In this document: piece after piece, positions 10,060 to 22,589 of the stretch
How the letters are laid out: the number at the start of each line of letters is the position of its first letter
How positions within the stretch are numbered: position 1 is the first letter of the stretch
DNA from: Dillenia suffruticosa
Lineage: Eukaryota > Streptophyta > Magnoliopsida > Dilleniales > Dilleniaceae
Direction: 5' to 3'
NCBI GenBank assembly: GCA_033439265.1
Contig: JAVTVX010000010.1
Location: forward strand, 1,240,001 to 1,304,000
DNA: 64,000 nucleotides
Position numbers and translations under genes: made by a program
Notes under the pieces: generated by a model
What the model was told of the DNA's origin: nothing
The model's input: the letters and a program-made list of their open reading frames with translations, nothing else
The model's database searches: none

Positions 10060-10705
10060 TATTGATGACCCATGAAGCCTTAATCTTTGTTTTGTTGGAG
10101 GAAGATGATAGTTCCGACAATGGCTTTGAATCCCGAGTCGTAACCCCTCATGCTACTATTCCCCAATCAATGTCCAGACGCGCAAATAGACGCTATTTGG
10201 AAAGATATAAGAGCGAAAGATTTCTAAATCAATATAAACTTAAAAAGTCAAGCATTACTACCTACTCAAAGAATGGAAGTCTATAGGAAGATACCCAGAA
10301 ACTAAAAAGTCCTCACAACCAACATGGGTTGAGTTAACTTGATGTAAAGTTGAATTCTGTTAAACATAACTGAGATTTGAATTTCGTTGGGAGTATCGAA
10401 CTTTCATGTGTATGGAACGTTTACCATTGAGAGACCCATTCTCCGAAAGTAGTCACTGCAGCGATCGATCTGGATTAATCAGGATGAAACTATAAATATC
10501 AAAGGGTATTCAAGACATGATAAAAAAAAGAAAAAAAAAAGTCTCCCCAACAAGGGTCAAGACAACTCATGTCCTGAGAGAACCATTGGGGGCAGTGCGT
10601 AAAGTTTGGGGCTGGAAAAAGAGATAATATCAAGAGGTACATACACTTGACTTGGAAAATGTTGCCTCCTTTATCATTCATATCATCACATGCGAGTACT
10701 ACCAA
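10060..10705. other. Intergenic DNA, no gene seen
   Basis: Short open stretches (for example 10062-10286) have no recognisable domain, no splice context and AT-rich composition like their surroundings. I see no supportable feature. Confidence 0.4.
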
Positions 10706-10710
10706 GCAGT

Positions 10711-10976
10711 GGCCCCCAAAGCCTGATTCGGACTCTTCTAGTCACAATTAGACAAATAAATTTTAATGTCACAAAAATCGTAATACTATTCTCTTGTCTC
10801 CACTAAGGGGTTTGGCTCAAAAGTTTAGAATCCCTCCCTATGTTAAAGGTCGAGGATTTGGCCCCAAAGTCTGATTCGTACTCTAATAGTCACAATTAAA
10901 CAAATGAATTTTAATATCGCACAAATCATAATTTACTAGCTGTCTCGTCTTCTCCAAGGGCTTTGGCTCAAAGATG
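10711..10976 (+). repeat. Imperfect tandem duplication, period about 149 bp
   Basis: Copy 1 (10711-10826) and copy 2 (10860-10976) share ccccaaagcctgattcg, tagtcacaatta.acaaat.aattttaat, cacaaa..cgtaat/cataat, and ggg.tttggctcaaa. Divergence is about 15-20% by eye. Not coding. Confidence 0.65.
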
Positions 10977-10979
10977 ATC

Positions 10980-13270
10980 AGAATGACAGAGAACGTTACG
11001 AGATTAAATTCACTATTTTGGTCTTTTACGTTTTCTGGCCGTAAGAAAGAAAAAATAAAAATTTGCATTTTTTGTTTTCTCATAATTCCCGATAAACAAA
11101 ACCTACTCAAAATGAAGATAGGTTTCTAAGTAAACCCTTGGTTTTATCCGGATAAAAATACAAGAAAGGTTGGACATGTAAATAGATATGGCCACATTTT
11201 CGGTGCAGTGCGTCGTTGAGAAGAAAATGCTCCCATGAATTTTTTTAATCTCTCATATTGTTGACAATAGTTTTTATGTTGATCGAGAATCTATCACAAC
11301 TCTTAACTCTTTTTTTTTATTCAAATTTGGGACCGAAAATGTTAAAAGAAAAAAAAAACATGAGAGCGATGTTAAAAAAAAAAATGGTTAGATGAGATGA
11401 GTGCACAAATAATAGAAGACACTCAAATAAGCCTCAGTTTGTCCCGATAGTCTATAATTCTTCAAATAAATATTCTAGAGTAAAAAAAATATAACCCACT
11501 TGCCACGACATTCAACAATATTCTTAATCCTAAGCTTATGCCATTAATCTATTCTAAATATCCACCACTCGGCCGGGAATGGATTTTCTCTGCTCCTTAG
11601 ATTAGTCTTCAACTAAAGGTCAAGGAAGCAATCCATGCATAATAACCGATGGAGAATCAAACCTGCCCTGGTCCACCATGGGGGCCAATCCATTGAAACA
11701 AATATATATATTTAAAATTTAGAGTTTTGCTTTTTGGCCCCTAAACAATCAAATAAAAACTAATTTGACCACACTAGCAGCATATATGATATGTACAGTT
11801 ATATACAGAGGAAGCTTTCATATTTAAATATAACGCGACAAATATCAACAATCATAATTATATTTATTTTAAAATTTAAATTAAATAAGAAATATCAAAT
11901 TTCAATTCTAATTCTGGTTTTGATTTTCGGGTTTGAACCAAAAAACCCATAGATCAACTACTCTTCAAATTAACAAAAATAATAATAATAATAATAATAG
12001 TTTATTTTACCCCAAACAAAAGTCCAAAACAATAAATAGGTCTCTTAAAAATATACTGTGGTGTGCTACACTCTCTTTCTATCCCTGCATGGGGACTCTT
12101 GAATAATTTCTTTTGTCTTCAAGGACTTCCAAGTTTCAAGAATTGTTTCCAACTTTATTTTTTTCATTAATTTTATGATATTGATTATTTTTTGCAATTT
12201 GAATTCATTTTTTCAGGCATCAGTCATGTTTTATTTTTAATAAATTTAAAAGGATAGTTCCCAAATGTCTGTTAAAAAAGGTTGCAAATAATTCAAACAA
12301 AAACATTGTTTTCCCATATAATTTAATTATTTATATTGAAAAAGAAATTACTAATACTTTTACTTTAGAGTTGATTATAGATGGATTTGAAATCAACGAA
12401 AAAAAATGTAAAACAAAACTTTCATAAAAGTTATATATTTATTTTAATATTTTTTAACTAGAATTGTGCAAATTTGTAATATATTTTTATATTTTTGAAT
12501 TGTATTAATTACTTCTTTATGAGCCCCAAGAGGAATTTCCTAACCGCACCCCTTATTTAAGCTCCAAAGAGAGTAGGATCTCAGTGTTTCACTTCGAATA
12601 CTGAATCCTTATTAATTCTTTCAATCTTCTGATATATAGTGACTAAAAATAGAAAGTCAGAAAATCAGAATTAGGAATCAAATCGTGGAAAAACAATGAA
12701 AAACCATAAAAATGACATAAAATTGTACAAAAAAATAGAAAAATATCATAATTGAACTGAAATTCAATCAAAAATAAAACCTTCCAATTATAAAACTAGA
12801 AATGTACCATTATCCTTTGGTTCAAAAACTAAAATCAGAACTATCATACTTCCTATTCCAATTATTTTTCTCACCATTGATTTTGATTCGATTCAAAGCC
12901 CTCGTCGTGTCTAGAATGGATAAACTTTTGCTTACAGATTAGTACAAACACATTTGTTCCCTCTTTCCATATCCCTCAATTCCTTTTAACATGAGGCAAA
13001 ACCTTTCTGATCCTTTTACATGAGACCCACCGAGGAAACATTGTTTATCATAAAAACTTTTTCATTCAAGCAAAAATCGTTCATAATTGGTTATCGAACA
13101 ACGACAAGTTTTTGTGAAGATTTGCGGTGTTGCAGCATTTATAGGTACACAAGGTATAAGTTGATATTCAAACACCAGATCTGAAGTCGCGTGTCACATA
13201 ATTTTTTCTACTTCCTTCTTAATCTCTAGTCACATGCAAAGTTTCAATCCATCATGACGAGCTGCTTCTG
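10980..13270. other. AT-rich intergenic DNA
   Basis: No coding frame or RNA gene seen. It contains an (AAT)n run near 11981-11998 and the second copy of the 8.9-kb duplicate at 11621-11684 (caaggaagcaatccatgc through tggtccaccatg). Confidence 0.5.
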
Positions 13271-13274
13271 AAAA

Positions 13275-13790
13275 ATGTTGGCAAATGTTGGTAAAATTTT
13301 TTACTATCGGTAAAATATTCAAATTTATTTTAAATTTTCAATTAGGGGATAATGGGTGGTTAACCCATTATCCCCACATCTCAAACTTTCAAAGATATCT
13401 CTCCCTTTCTTTCCTATATTGGATGATTAACAAACTTACGTGAGTGAATGTACATTGGGCAATTAAGTATCGTCAAGCGAGAGATTAAGAGATTTGTGAA
13501 AAAAATATATTTTTCTAGAGTTAAAAATCGAGGGATTAAGAAATTTTTAAATAGGAAAATTTTTTCTATCGTTTAAATCTCCGGACTTAGAGTTGAGGTT
13601 GTGATATTATGGTGGTGATTCGATTTCATGACTACTATCTTGATTAAGTTTTAATCGAGAGACTTCGTGGTTCACGATTTTTTGATAGACCTACACATGG
13701 AGATACAAGATGAAAAATTCTAATCTATTTATTTTTTGTGAAAAATTTATATTTACACGCTTCCATATATTGAGAATAAATCTAATATTA
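13275..13790 (+). mobile_element. 5' LTR of short copia-type element
   Basis: About 515 bp, matching 15805-16245: shared blocks include tatctctccctttct, ttggatgattaacaaactta, gagagat.aagaaattt and gtga.aaatttatattt. It is followed at about 13792 by tagtatcaaag, a degenerate initiator-tRNA-Met primer site (canonical tggtatcagag). LTR ends are approximate, and I could not find a convincing target duplication. Confidence 0.65.
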
Positions 13791-14289
13791 GTATCAAAGT
13801 ATGTTTAGATTTATTAATATTTTTTTGAAATTTTTGGGATAAAAATATGTGGGGTAAAATTTAAGATTTAGATTACGAATAAATTTCATAAATCAAAAAA
13901 TATCACAAGATTACTCATGATCCAAGGATCATGAATATGATTTTTATTTAATTTTTGGATCACTCCATCAAACTATAGGTCAAAGATCTTAACCAAAAAC
14001 AGTGACCGACCATATTTAAACTTAGATTTGTTGAATTTAAGAATAAATTAATTGGTGAAAATGATTTACAAATGTTTCTCATATTCTGATTTGCATGTTT
14101 AATGCATTACTTGTGATTTTTAATCACCGGAAACATTATTTCTCAGTCGGCCACGAAGGCAATGATGGATGACATTTGAAACACTATATTGAGAACTTGA
14201 TATTTTCCTAAAATCGAGTTTATGATTAATGGATGATGTTTAATTAATGTTTCCAGTTGAAATCAAAGCTTGAAATGACTAGAAAAAGC

Positions 14290-14530
14290 ATTTTTGGGCA
14301 GCTGACTTGCAGAGAAAAAGACTCAACCTAGACTCATGGGTACATGCACAACATGCACAAAGTTGCTCATGAAGGGCGCAGATGCAGGCGCGAGACTCAT
14401 GCATGCTAAGGCACATGAACCATGGGGTTGAGTTCGACTGGTCGCACGTGTGCAGGCACGTGATAGACACACCACGCGTCTGGCGCATATGCTAGCAACA
14501 GCTAGTGCATGCAGGCGTGTGGGGTCCCTA
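14290..14530. other. GC-richer patch in element leader
   Basis: Between primer site and gag the element has about 1 kb of leader. This part is rich in atgca/gcatg, cacgtg and gcgc words, unlike the AT-rich surroundings. No coding function seen. Confidence 0.4.
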
Positions 14531-14792
14531 ACGGTACGTTAGCTTGTTTCGGATTGAATTTTTCCATTTTTTGAGGGTTTCATTTCATTTATTATAATTG
14601 TTGTGGGTTTTTGTATACTGAATCCAACTATAGATGGTAAGATGTAATCTTGAATTGTGGAGGATGGATCCGTTGATCCATTCATTTGCTTTGGGATTCA
14701 CATTCGAATTATATTGTATTTATTGATTCAGAAAGTGTACAAAATATGTAAACAATAAGTCACTAACATCTATCTTTTAATGCATCAGAGAC

Positions 14793-15150
14793 TATGGCTG
14801 CATTGAATACTATCGTTCTAGATTTTTGTAACGAAAATAAACTGAACTGTGACAATTACGACATTTAGTACAAAAAAATTCAGTTTCTCCTCGAGAAACA
14901 AATTCTTTATGAGATTTTGAGGTACGAGAAGGTGGATCTTGAAGAGGGTATCACATCTTAGGCTAAGCAGGATTACGAGGTTTATCATATGTGGAAAAAG
15001 AAGAATAGTCACATTAGGGCGATCCTAATTAGTAGTACGAACAATGATATGATGCCGATTTATAAACGGTATCCTACGGCTATATCGGTTTGGCTCGCTC
15101 TAAAAAAGTATTATGGTCTCTTTCAACTTCTAAAATGAGGATATTGACTT
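14793..15150 (+). pseudogene. copia-type gag relic
   Basis: From the ATG at 14793 the frame reads MAALNTIVL, then a gag-like stretch with a NYDI stop, KIQFLLEKQILYEIL, and HIRAILISSTNNDM..AISVWLALKKYYG, the classic N-terminal copia gag (DUF4219/UBN2-like) pattern. At least two in-frame stops (Trp to TAG, CAG-type to TAG) occur and the frame dies after about 15130. No protease, integrase or reverse transcriptase follows before the 3' LTR, so the element is non-autonomous or internally deleted. Confidence 0.65.
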
Positions 15151-15804
15151 ATAAATTTATCACTTATAAGAAAAGAGTTGATTATACGATGAAACAACAT
15201 TGATCTCCGTTCATGCTTTTATATAAGACGATAATATGATTTTGATCTCATTCCCACTGTGTAAGACTTGAAATCCATTGGATGGATCCAATAGTACTCT
15301 TATCACTTTCGGTTGTTTCTTGAAGTCTGGATTCAATATATGCTATTTAGGTCCTCTTACCAATGATCTGGAAAATAATAAGGTTTGCATAATAGGTCTA
15401 GAAAAGCGATTGAATTGATATGAATAGTTTCTAATAGGGAAAAGAAAGACTAATCGATATTGCATTTTGTTATATTCACCGATTGAACTGTTATATTTAT
15501 CCATATTTATATTCAAAACATAATAGTGAATACACAGTCAAACAATAATTGGAGATCACTTTTAATAAGAAAAGTGACTCGATAGATATAATGCGGTGAG
15601 TTTGGGATACAACAAGTTTTTTTTGTACTAATGGTGGCTTATTTATCATCATAACAAATATATTGAAAAATCTTTACTTACAGGTATATTTATCGATCAT
15701 ACGATATCTAATCCTGTATAAAAATCTAACAGAATGATATTAAATATCATATGAGTTGTGATCTTGTGATATACGTAAAATGTTTTTATATGCAAGTGCG
15801 AAAT

Positions 15805-16245
15805 ATTAGTAAAATATAATCGTGAAGGGTTTTTTATTATCAGTGAAATATTTGATTTTATTTTAAATTTCAAATTTGGGGATAACGGGTCACATCTCCA
15901 ACTTCTAAATATATCTCTCCCTTTCTCTCCTCTATTGGATGATTAACAAACTTACATGAGTGTACATCGGACGATTGAGTATTCTCATATGAGAGATGAA
16001 GAAATTTTGAAAAACCAGTGAAAAATAGTGGGAACAAGAAATTTTCAAATATAAAAGTTTTTCCGGTCATTTAAATCATTGCATTTACAGTTGAGGTATC
16101 GTGACATTGTAACGATGGTTCAATTTCGTAATTTCAATTGAAAGTTTTGATCGAAAGACATACTAGTTCACAATTTTGAAAAATTTCGGTCTATCTTTTT
16201 TTTGTGAGAAATTTATATTTCCATACTTCCGCATATATTGCAAAG
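15805..16245 (+). mobile_element. 3' LTR of short copia-type element
   Basis: Direct repeat of 13275-13790, slightly shorter. Similarity ends near catatattg at about 16243, exactly where PPR coding sequence starts. The whole element spans about 3 kb (13275-16245). LTR-LTR divergence is high by eye, about 15-20%, so the insertion is old. Confidence 0.65.
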
Positions 16246-17797
16246 ATCACTTGGATTTGTTATTGCAAAGATCCATGAAATTAAAGGCATTGAAACCTGG
16301 GAAGCAAATTCATGCTTTATTGGTTGCATTGGGAATAGACATGAACAAATTGTTCATGACTTCAAAGTTGGTTGGCGTGTACGCAAGTTGTGGGGATTTG
16401 GAAAATGCGAGAAGTGTCTTTGATAATATCCAAACCCCATCAATTTTTGCATTCAACTGGATGATTTGAGTTGTTCATATCATGGGTTTTGTGAGGAGGC
16501 AATTGGGTATTTCACTTTGATTGAGAAAGTTAGAAGTTATCCCAATAAGTTTACGTTTTCCTGTGTTCTCAAACTTGTGTTGGTTTAATGGATTAGTGCA
16601 AAGAGAAAGGAGATTCATGGTGTGATTTATAAAATGGGATTGGAGGATGATGCTTGTGTGGGAAATGCATTGATTGATATGCAAGATGTGGGCAAGTGGG
16701 TATTGCTCGTAAAGTGTTTGATGAAATGATTGTGAGAGATGTCGCTACTTGGACATCCAATGTATGTGGGCATTTGAATTTTGGTATGCTTGAGGAAGCA
16801 ATCAACTTGTTTGAGCGGATGACGATGGAGGGTGTGGAGGGTAGAGTTTACTTGCAATGCTGTGGTAGTGGGTCATGCTCGACGAGGAGATTGTGATGGA
16901 GCTTTTAAGTTCCTAGCTAGAATGAAGAGCGAGGGATTTGTTCCTGGTTTGGTGACTTGGAATGCCACAATTTCGGGCTTTGCTCAAAGTGCAGAAGTAA
17001 AGAAGCTTTGAAGTTGTTCAAGGCAATGTTAAGTGCAGGGGTTGTGCCTAGTAATGTGACGGTCATGGGCTTGCTACCAGCTTTTGGCTCAAAAGGTTCA
17101 ATAGAAAGAAGGAATGAAATTCATGGTTCATGTATAGAATTGTACTTGGTGTTAATCTTCATCTTGGCAGTGCTCTTATTGACATGTACTGTGGAAGTGG
17201 GTGTGTGAACTGTACATGGAATTTGTTTAGTCGCATGCACGTCAAGAATATCACCACTTGGAATGCCATGATTGGATGCTATGAGAAGCATGGTATGGTT
17301 GAGTCCTCTATCAAGTTATTTGAGAGAATGCAAGAAGTGGGAATTTATCCGAATGAAGTTACTTTTATAAGCATTCTTTGAGCTTGCAACCACGGTGGTT
17401 TGGTTGAAGAGGGAATCAAAATTTTCAAAATAATGAAAGAGGACTACACCGTCAAACCATGCAAAGAGCATTATATTTGTGTATCGTTCTGGGATGATGG
17501 ATGAGGCTTATCAACTGTTGAAGGAAAACAACTTGGAACTAAATGACTCCATTGTCGGAGCCTTTCGGAGCCTTTTTAAATGGTTATGAAGTTCATGGAA
17601 GAGGAGATGTAGCTAGATGGATGGCGGACAACTTTCTGAAGTTAAACATGGTTAAACCTGCTAGTTTTGTGACTTTGTCTAATATATATGCTGATGGTGG
17701 AGCGTGGGACGAGGTTGAGTCCAGGACGAATGTAATAAAGAATATGCTTATCAATCGTACATTGATTGTGCAGTCAGCTTTTCATTCTGTAATTTGA
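16246..17797 (+). pseudogene. Pentatricopeptide repeat (PPR) protein, disrupted
   Basis: Conceptual fragments in three frames line up as one plant PPR protein (organellar RNA-binding family). KPGKQIHALLVALGIDM opens it. Next come repeat units such as GVYASCGDLENARSVFDNI, YHGFCEEAIGYFT, VFDEMIVRDVATWTS, LEEAINLFERM, GLVTWNATISGFAQS, KEALKLFKAMLSAGV, LIDMYCGSGC, NITTWNAMIGCYEKHGMV and IKLFERMQEVGIYPNEVTF. An E-motif-like tail (VTLSNIYADGGAWDEVE) ends near 17797. It carries about six frameshifts and several stops (for example TGA at 16467-16469 and 17379-17381). The N-terminus is missing, and the 3' LTR of the copia element abuts it. The closest family I recall is the At5g59600 type. Certainly non-functional. 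Confidence 0.88.
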
Positions 17798-17799
17798 TA

Positions 17800-20180
17800 G
17801 TTGAATCTTATCAATTTTCCACTCGGAACCAGTTTAGCAAGCCATGAGTCCAAAATCCAGAGAGCAAGTAACATCTATAGTTTTTGCATATTTCTTTTCC
17901 TATGTTCACTTTTTCGGCAGTGGTTGAGATGGTGTCATAAGAAAGCAAACTGACGATATCCTAGACGATGAGCAACCTCATTTTCGTCAAATCATTTCAG
18001 AAATTAGTTGGAATCGTTCATAAAAATGATGGTTAATAATGTATGCTAATCTTTCATAGTACGGACTTCGTTCACAAGTTCGGTGGTACTTAGGAGATCA
18101 TTTATATTCAAGCAAGTATACTTGTATAACAATAATTATTTGTACTAACATAGCATTCCTTGCAGACATACCCTAATAAACTATTGTTGCATTTGCATGT
18201 GAGATTCATTATCTATGGTGTCAATTCAAGCCCCCATTGGATATCTCCCTCAAGATCTTGTAAAAAGAAGCAAATTAGAGTTTTATGAATAAAATACAAA
18301 AAGGGACTTGAAAAACTCCAAATTTTTTTTTAGTACGTACGGCCAATTTGCACAAGGCTTTCATGCTGTGTATTGCTTATTGATGCCACCAAATTCTTGA
18401 GAAAAAGATTGAGATGGGCTCCACAAGACTTAAGAAACACACCAGAGATTTGTAGGTGATGCTAATGAAAAATGGGTCCATCACAAAAAGGATGGTGGTT
18501 GCTTTTATCTATCAATGAAAAAGTTCAAACCATAAGCAATTTCCTTTTATGAAATAACGTGACAAACTCTAGACGATTTGTTGTTAGGTTAATGAACTTC
18601 TTCCCAGAATCACATCCTGTTAAAAGGAAAAGTTGGATGGATCTGCTAATCTAACTCTTTTAAATACTTCAAATATGTTGGATATTTTTCATTGTCGTTC
18701 TATCTACTTTCTTGTTTTTTTTATAGTGATCAGAATTACAATTTTGTTTTTATCATTGTAATACTGATAATCTGAAATATAATTATTTGTTGCTAGTTCA
18801 TATCTTTTACCCCTTTTCCGTATCTAGAAATAATATAATAATAACGACCAAATCTTTATCTCTTTAACTGGGGTCGACTGTATGAATCTTTTTATATCAT
18901 TATAATTTATTTCTTATTGTACGTATTATTAGAAATAATATTTTTCTAATTTTTTGTTCAAAATTTTCTCTATTTTTTATCGTATTAAATAACTATAGTA
19001 AAACAAAAAAATTTTTAGGAAAAATTTTTTTTGGCTCTTCTGCCACTCTTCCGTTAAAATTAATATTTTGCACTTTAATTTTTTTTAGGAAAAAATCACT
19101 TTACCCCTCGGTTCTGGTAAAATTGCCAATTTGTAAATTAATAAAAAATAAATAAAATTAAGTTTTCCCTTTTACTATCTATTTTCTCTCCAAATTGTTT
19201 ATTTTCAACAAACCGAGAGATTCTTTCTAACTCATTAAAATTTCTGTTTCGAGGCCAATTTAATCGAACAATGTTTTGACTCTCAGAGCCAAAGTGCAAT
19301 TGAATCGAACAATGGGCAGCAAAGCAATTTTTTTCATAATTTTTCATTTTTACAATTTGCTCTCTTGACCTTTGAATTTTAGCAAATTAATTATTCTGCC
19401 CACTACTCCATAAAAAAACTTATGCGTGACGAACATGATTGCAATAGTGGTAATGTAATAAATGTTGAATATTAAAAATAATATAGTACCAAAAAAAAAA
19501 AGAATATGAAAAATAATAAAACTGAAAATAATTTATGAAAATGTTTTAAATAAGAAAAAGCTAATTATTAGTTAGATTTTTTGAAAGTTGGGTTTAGTTT
19601 TATATCTTTTGAAAAGAAATAGTTAGATTTTTTTTACAGGTATATTTTCTTTTATATATTATCTATATCTGATAATCATTTTGAATCTGATTAAGTTTAG
19701 TTTCATACGGGTTAGAACTTTTAAAAGATAAAACTTACTCGGTGTCTATTTTTTTATACATAAGATTTGAATCTGAAATTTTTCTTAAGAGATATTTGAG
19801 TCCAACTACTAGACCAACTAAATATTAGTTATACATGTATACGTATGTATATATATAACACCTCTCTTTATTCATTCAAGTATATATTTTATTTTTTTAT
19901 ATGTTGAAAGATTTGAATTCGAGATTTTTTAAGAGAAAAATGACAGTATCGGTTAGTTATAACTCATTGACTTTATATTATATATATATATTAAGATTGT
20001 GAGAAAGAGTTTCACCCATCTTTATTTTTACTTTTTGAATACTTTTTATATGACTACATACATTAGTTTTTTATTTAGTGATAGACAAAGCAAATTTGCT
20101 CAAACTCAAAATTTAAAACGAGGAAATTGTAAAACATCAAAATGGAAACCACATTTCAGTGGTCCCAGCATGCATAATAT
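17800..20180. other. AT-rich intergenic DNA, no gene seen
   Basis: Only short noise frames. A 17-bp near-direct repeat (aattTaatcgaacaatg / aattGaatcgaacaatg) occurs at about 19257 and 19298. A SINE-like decayed stretch with a gatttgaattcgagat core occurs near 19900-19930. Confidence 0.45.
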
Positions 20181-20184
20181 AGTC

Positions 20185-20275
20185 TTAACCTTTGGGCTGG
20201 GTCAAAATTAGGCATCAAATATTTCAGTTGGCCCAACTTAAGCCCGGCCCAAAGTCAATGGCCCGCACAGTTCTG
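20185..20275. promoter_or_regulatory. Cluster of GGCCCA / site II-like motifs
   Basis: Within 90 bp: gggctgggtc, ttggcccaac, cccggcccaaa and tggcccgc. TGGGCC/GGCCCA motifs are TCP-binding site II elements of housekeeping plant promoters. The cluster is about 0.9 kb upstream of the AT-hook gene's likely transcription start, so its target is uncertain. Confidence 0.3.
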
Positions 20276-20279
20276 CTTG

Positions 20280-21180
20280 ATCATTTTTTTTTTTTTTTTT
20301 TTTTGGGTGAAGAGTTCAGCTAGATCATGGTGCCCGGTTCCCAGGCTTTTACTCTCATTTTTTGTTTTAAATCCAATTAAGATATAAATGTTGATATACT
20401 ACACCAAGAAGCCTATGAGTGCTTTTTTTTTTTATACTGACCCCTCTTTTTTTAAAAAAAAAAAAAAAGGAAAAGAAATTTCTTTTAGTCAATTACACAT
20501 TTTTATTCTTAGGGGGGAAAAAAGAAAATCTCAATAAATAAATTTTCTAGGGTTACATTGTACTTAATAATATTCCAAGTAAAATAATTTAATATCGTAT
20601 TTGTTGAAAATTAAAAAAAAAAAGTTTTTGAAAAAATTCTGATCATGATGTTAAAATATATAAAATAACTATTTCATAATTATGTCCAGACTAATTCTAT
20701 TCAAAAGAGTTTAACATGTCATACTAACATTATTTCAGTACTAAAATAGCACCCCATCAGCATATTGTTAAACTATTTCTGGTCAAGAAAGTTCGACTGT
20801 ATTATATAGTACTAATATGATGAATTAAACAATATTAAAAATAATTTTAAAAATAACAACAAAATAAAAATTATTTATATATTTAAGATTTTATTGCAAA
20901 AGAACCCCAAACGCCACCTTAATCCTTTTGTCATCAATTCTAATTCATTACTATGTAGTTTAAAAAAAAAAGGGTGAAAAACTTGATATTATTTTCTTCT
21001 CTTGTAGCAAGCTGCACGTACAGCATATGCCAAATTGCCAAAAACAACGATTACAAGTTATTTATCAATTTTCAAAATTTTTTATGTGAAAGAGAGAGAG
21101 ACGGGGGGAGGCTAAACCTATTGGTGCCCTTCCACTTGCACAACACGATGGTATTGACTCTTGGGCTGCTCCTCTATCAA
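20280..21180. other. AT-rich intergenic DNA upstream of AT-hook gene
   Basis: Poly-T (20285-20304) and poly-A (20454-20468) runs and AT-rich DNA, then a short (GA)n at about 21089-21099. No coding sequence. Confidence 0.45.
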
Positions 21181-21189
21181 AACAACCTT

Positions 21190-22589
21190 GCACTACCCAC
21201 AACCAATCAACAAATATCTCGTTGCTCTCTCTTCACCTCTCTCTCCATCTCTCTCTCTCGTTTCATCTTTCCTTCCTACTTCTCTTTGGGGGCCACCACC
21301 ATATTTCTCTCCCTCAGATCATCAAACAATCCTTAATATTTACGAATCTCTGCTCAAACATCAGCTCCCTTGTATTATTCCAGTGATTCCCGATCTGGGT
21401 CTTCTTCAAATCAATGTAAATTGTTTCTTTTCACTATTTTTGTTACAGATTTTAGATAAACCCATCTGCGTTTTGTGGTTTTCTATGTTGTTTTTGTGTT
21501 TTGACAGATTAGGAGTAATGGGTTTTATGTCAGAGATTGAGAGGCGTTCCGTGTTTAAGGTCAGTTTCATTTCTCACATCGTTCTATTGATTTTGTTATA
21601 TTATATTATCGCGTTTTAGTTTCTGTTATGCATATCTATATGTTTTGAGGGTTCAAAATTGATTGTAGGTCCATATCGGTTTAGCTATTTGAAAGTTATA
21701 TTAGTATTGGATCTTAGTCTAGGGGTTTAAGGGCAGGAAAAGCATCTTTGATTTGGGAGTTTTTGCAATCAAATTATGAATCCGCTTATGGGTCTGTTTG
21801 GATTTTAATTTTTCTTGTCCTGGATTTATATGTATGGAAGACTCGGAATTTTGCTTTATATTTTCAATACTGTTCTTCTTGCTCTTAAATGTAAAGACAT
21901 GTATTTCTAAGAGGAATAATATTGTTCTGTTTTCCTGTCGCTAATATATAATAGCGTTTTTAGAAGTTGTGTTATCCTTCAGTATGATGTTTTCTCCCAG
22001 TTGGAGGGCTTTGCTGGATTTTGATTGATTTACTCCGGTTCACGTTTTCTTTTTCCCTCTTTTTTTTGGGGGGGGTGTCTATGGGGTTATATTTGGAGGT
22101 TATGCTAGGGTGTAGTTCATTGTATGACCTGATAGTACTATTTCTTAACATATGCCACAAAAGTCCTTTTTCCTGTGCGTGGAGAGTATTTGTCTGGTTA
22201 TTATTACTCTTTTGTTCTTAAGAAATGCTTTCCAGTTAGATTTGCGCTTCAATCTTTTGATTTTCCAAAAAGGATAAAATGCATTTTCTATTCTGGCTTG
22301 AAGGATAAAATACTTACATAGTTTGGTAACTTTAAATATTTGGTGCCAATTGTCCACAAGTACTCACTCTTTTGAGATGATCTGTTTAAGTTGAGAGTCA
22401 CTAATAAAACAACGGTGGAGTGCTTCTAATCGGTATCATTTGATATGAGTGATTAGTTTCAGGTCTTAGTCTTCTTCTCCTTTTGATTTCGGCAGAATCT
22501 TCTTTAGTTGCGGACTGCAGAACAAGGATTTGAGCTGAGTCTTAAATTTACTTCATCATATGATTTGATTTTTGCCATTTATTGAGAAT
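21190..22589 (+). promoter_or_regulatory. Probable spliced 5' UTR of AT-hook gene, with a uORF
   Basis: A CT-rich, TATA-less start region with accaatcaac near 21201 suggests transcription from about 21190-21240. Likely exon 1 ends at 21415 (tcaat|gtaaa). Exon 2 is 21508-21559 (gacag|att ... taag|gtcag). Exon 3 begins at 22496 (ggcag|aatc) and runs into the coding sequence. Exon 2 holds an ATG (21518) that, after splicing, would give a 17-codon uORF, MGFMSEIERRSVFKNLL, ending at 22507. Exon limits are read from splice consensus only. Confidence 0.45.

Noticed and set aside
10062-10286. 74-codon open frame
   Set aside because: No recognisable motif, no homologue known to me, AT-rich surroundings, no promoter or splice evidence.
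13275-16245. Target site duplication for the short copia element
   Set aside because: No matching 5-bp flanks found; LTR ends too decayed to place exactly.
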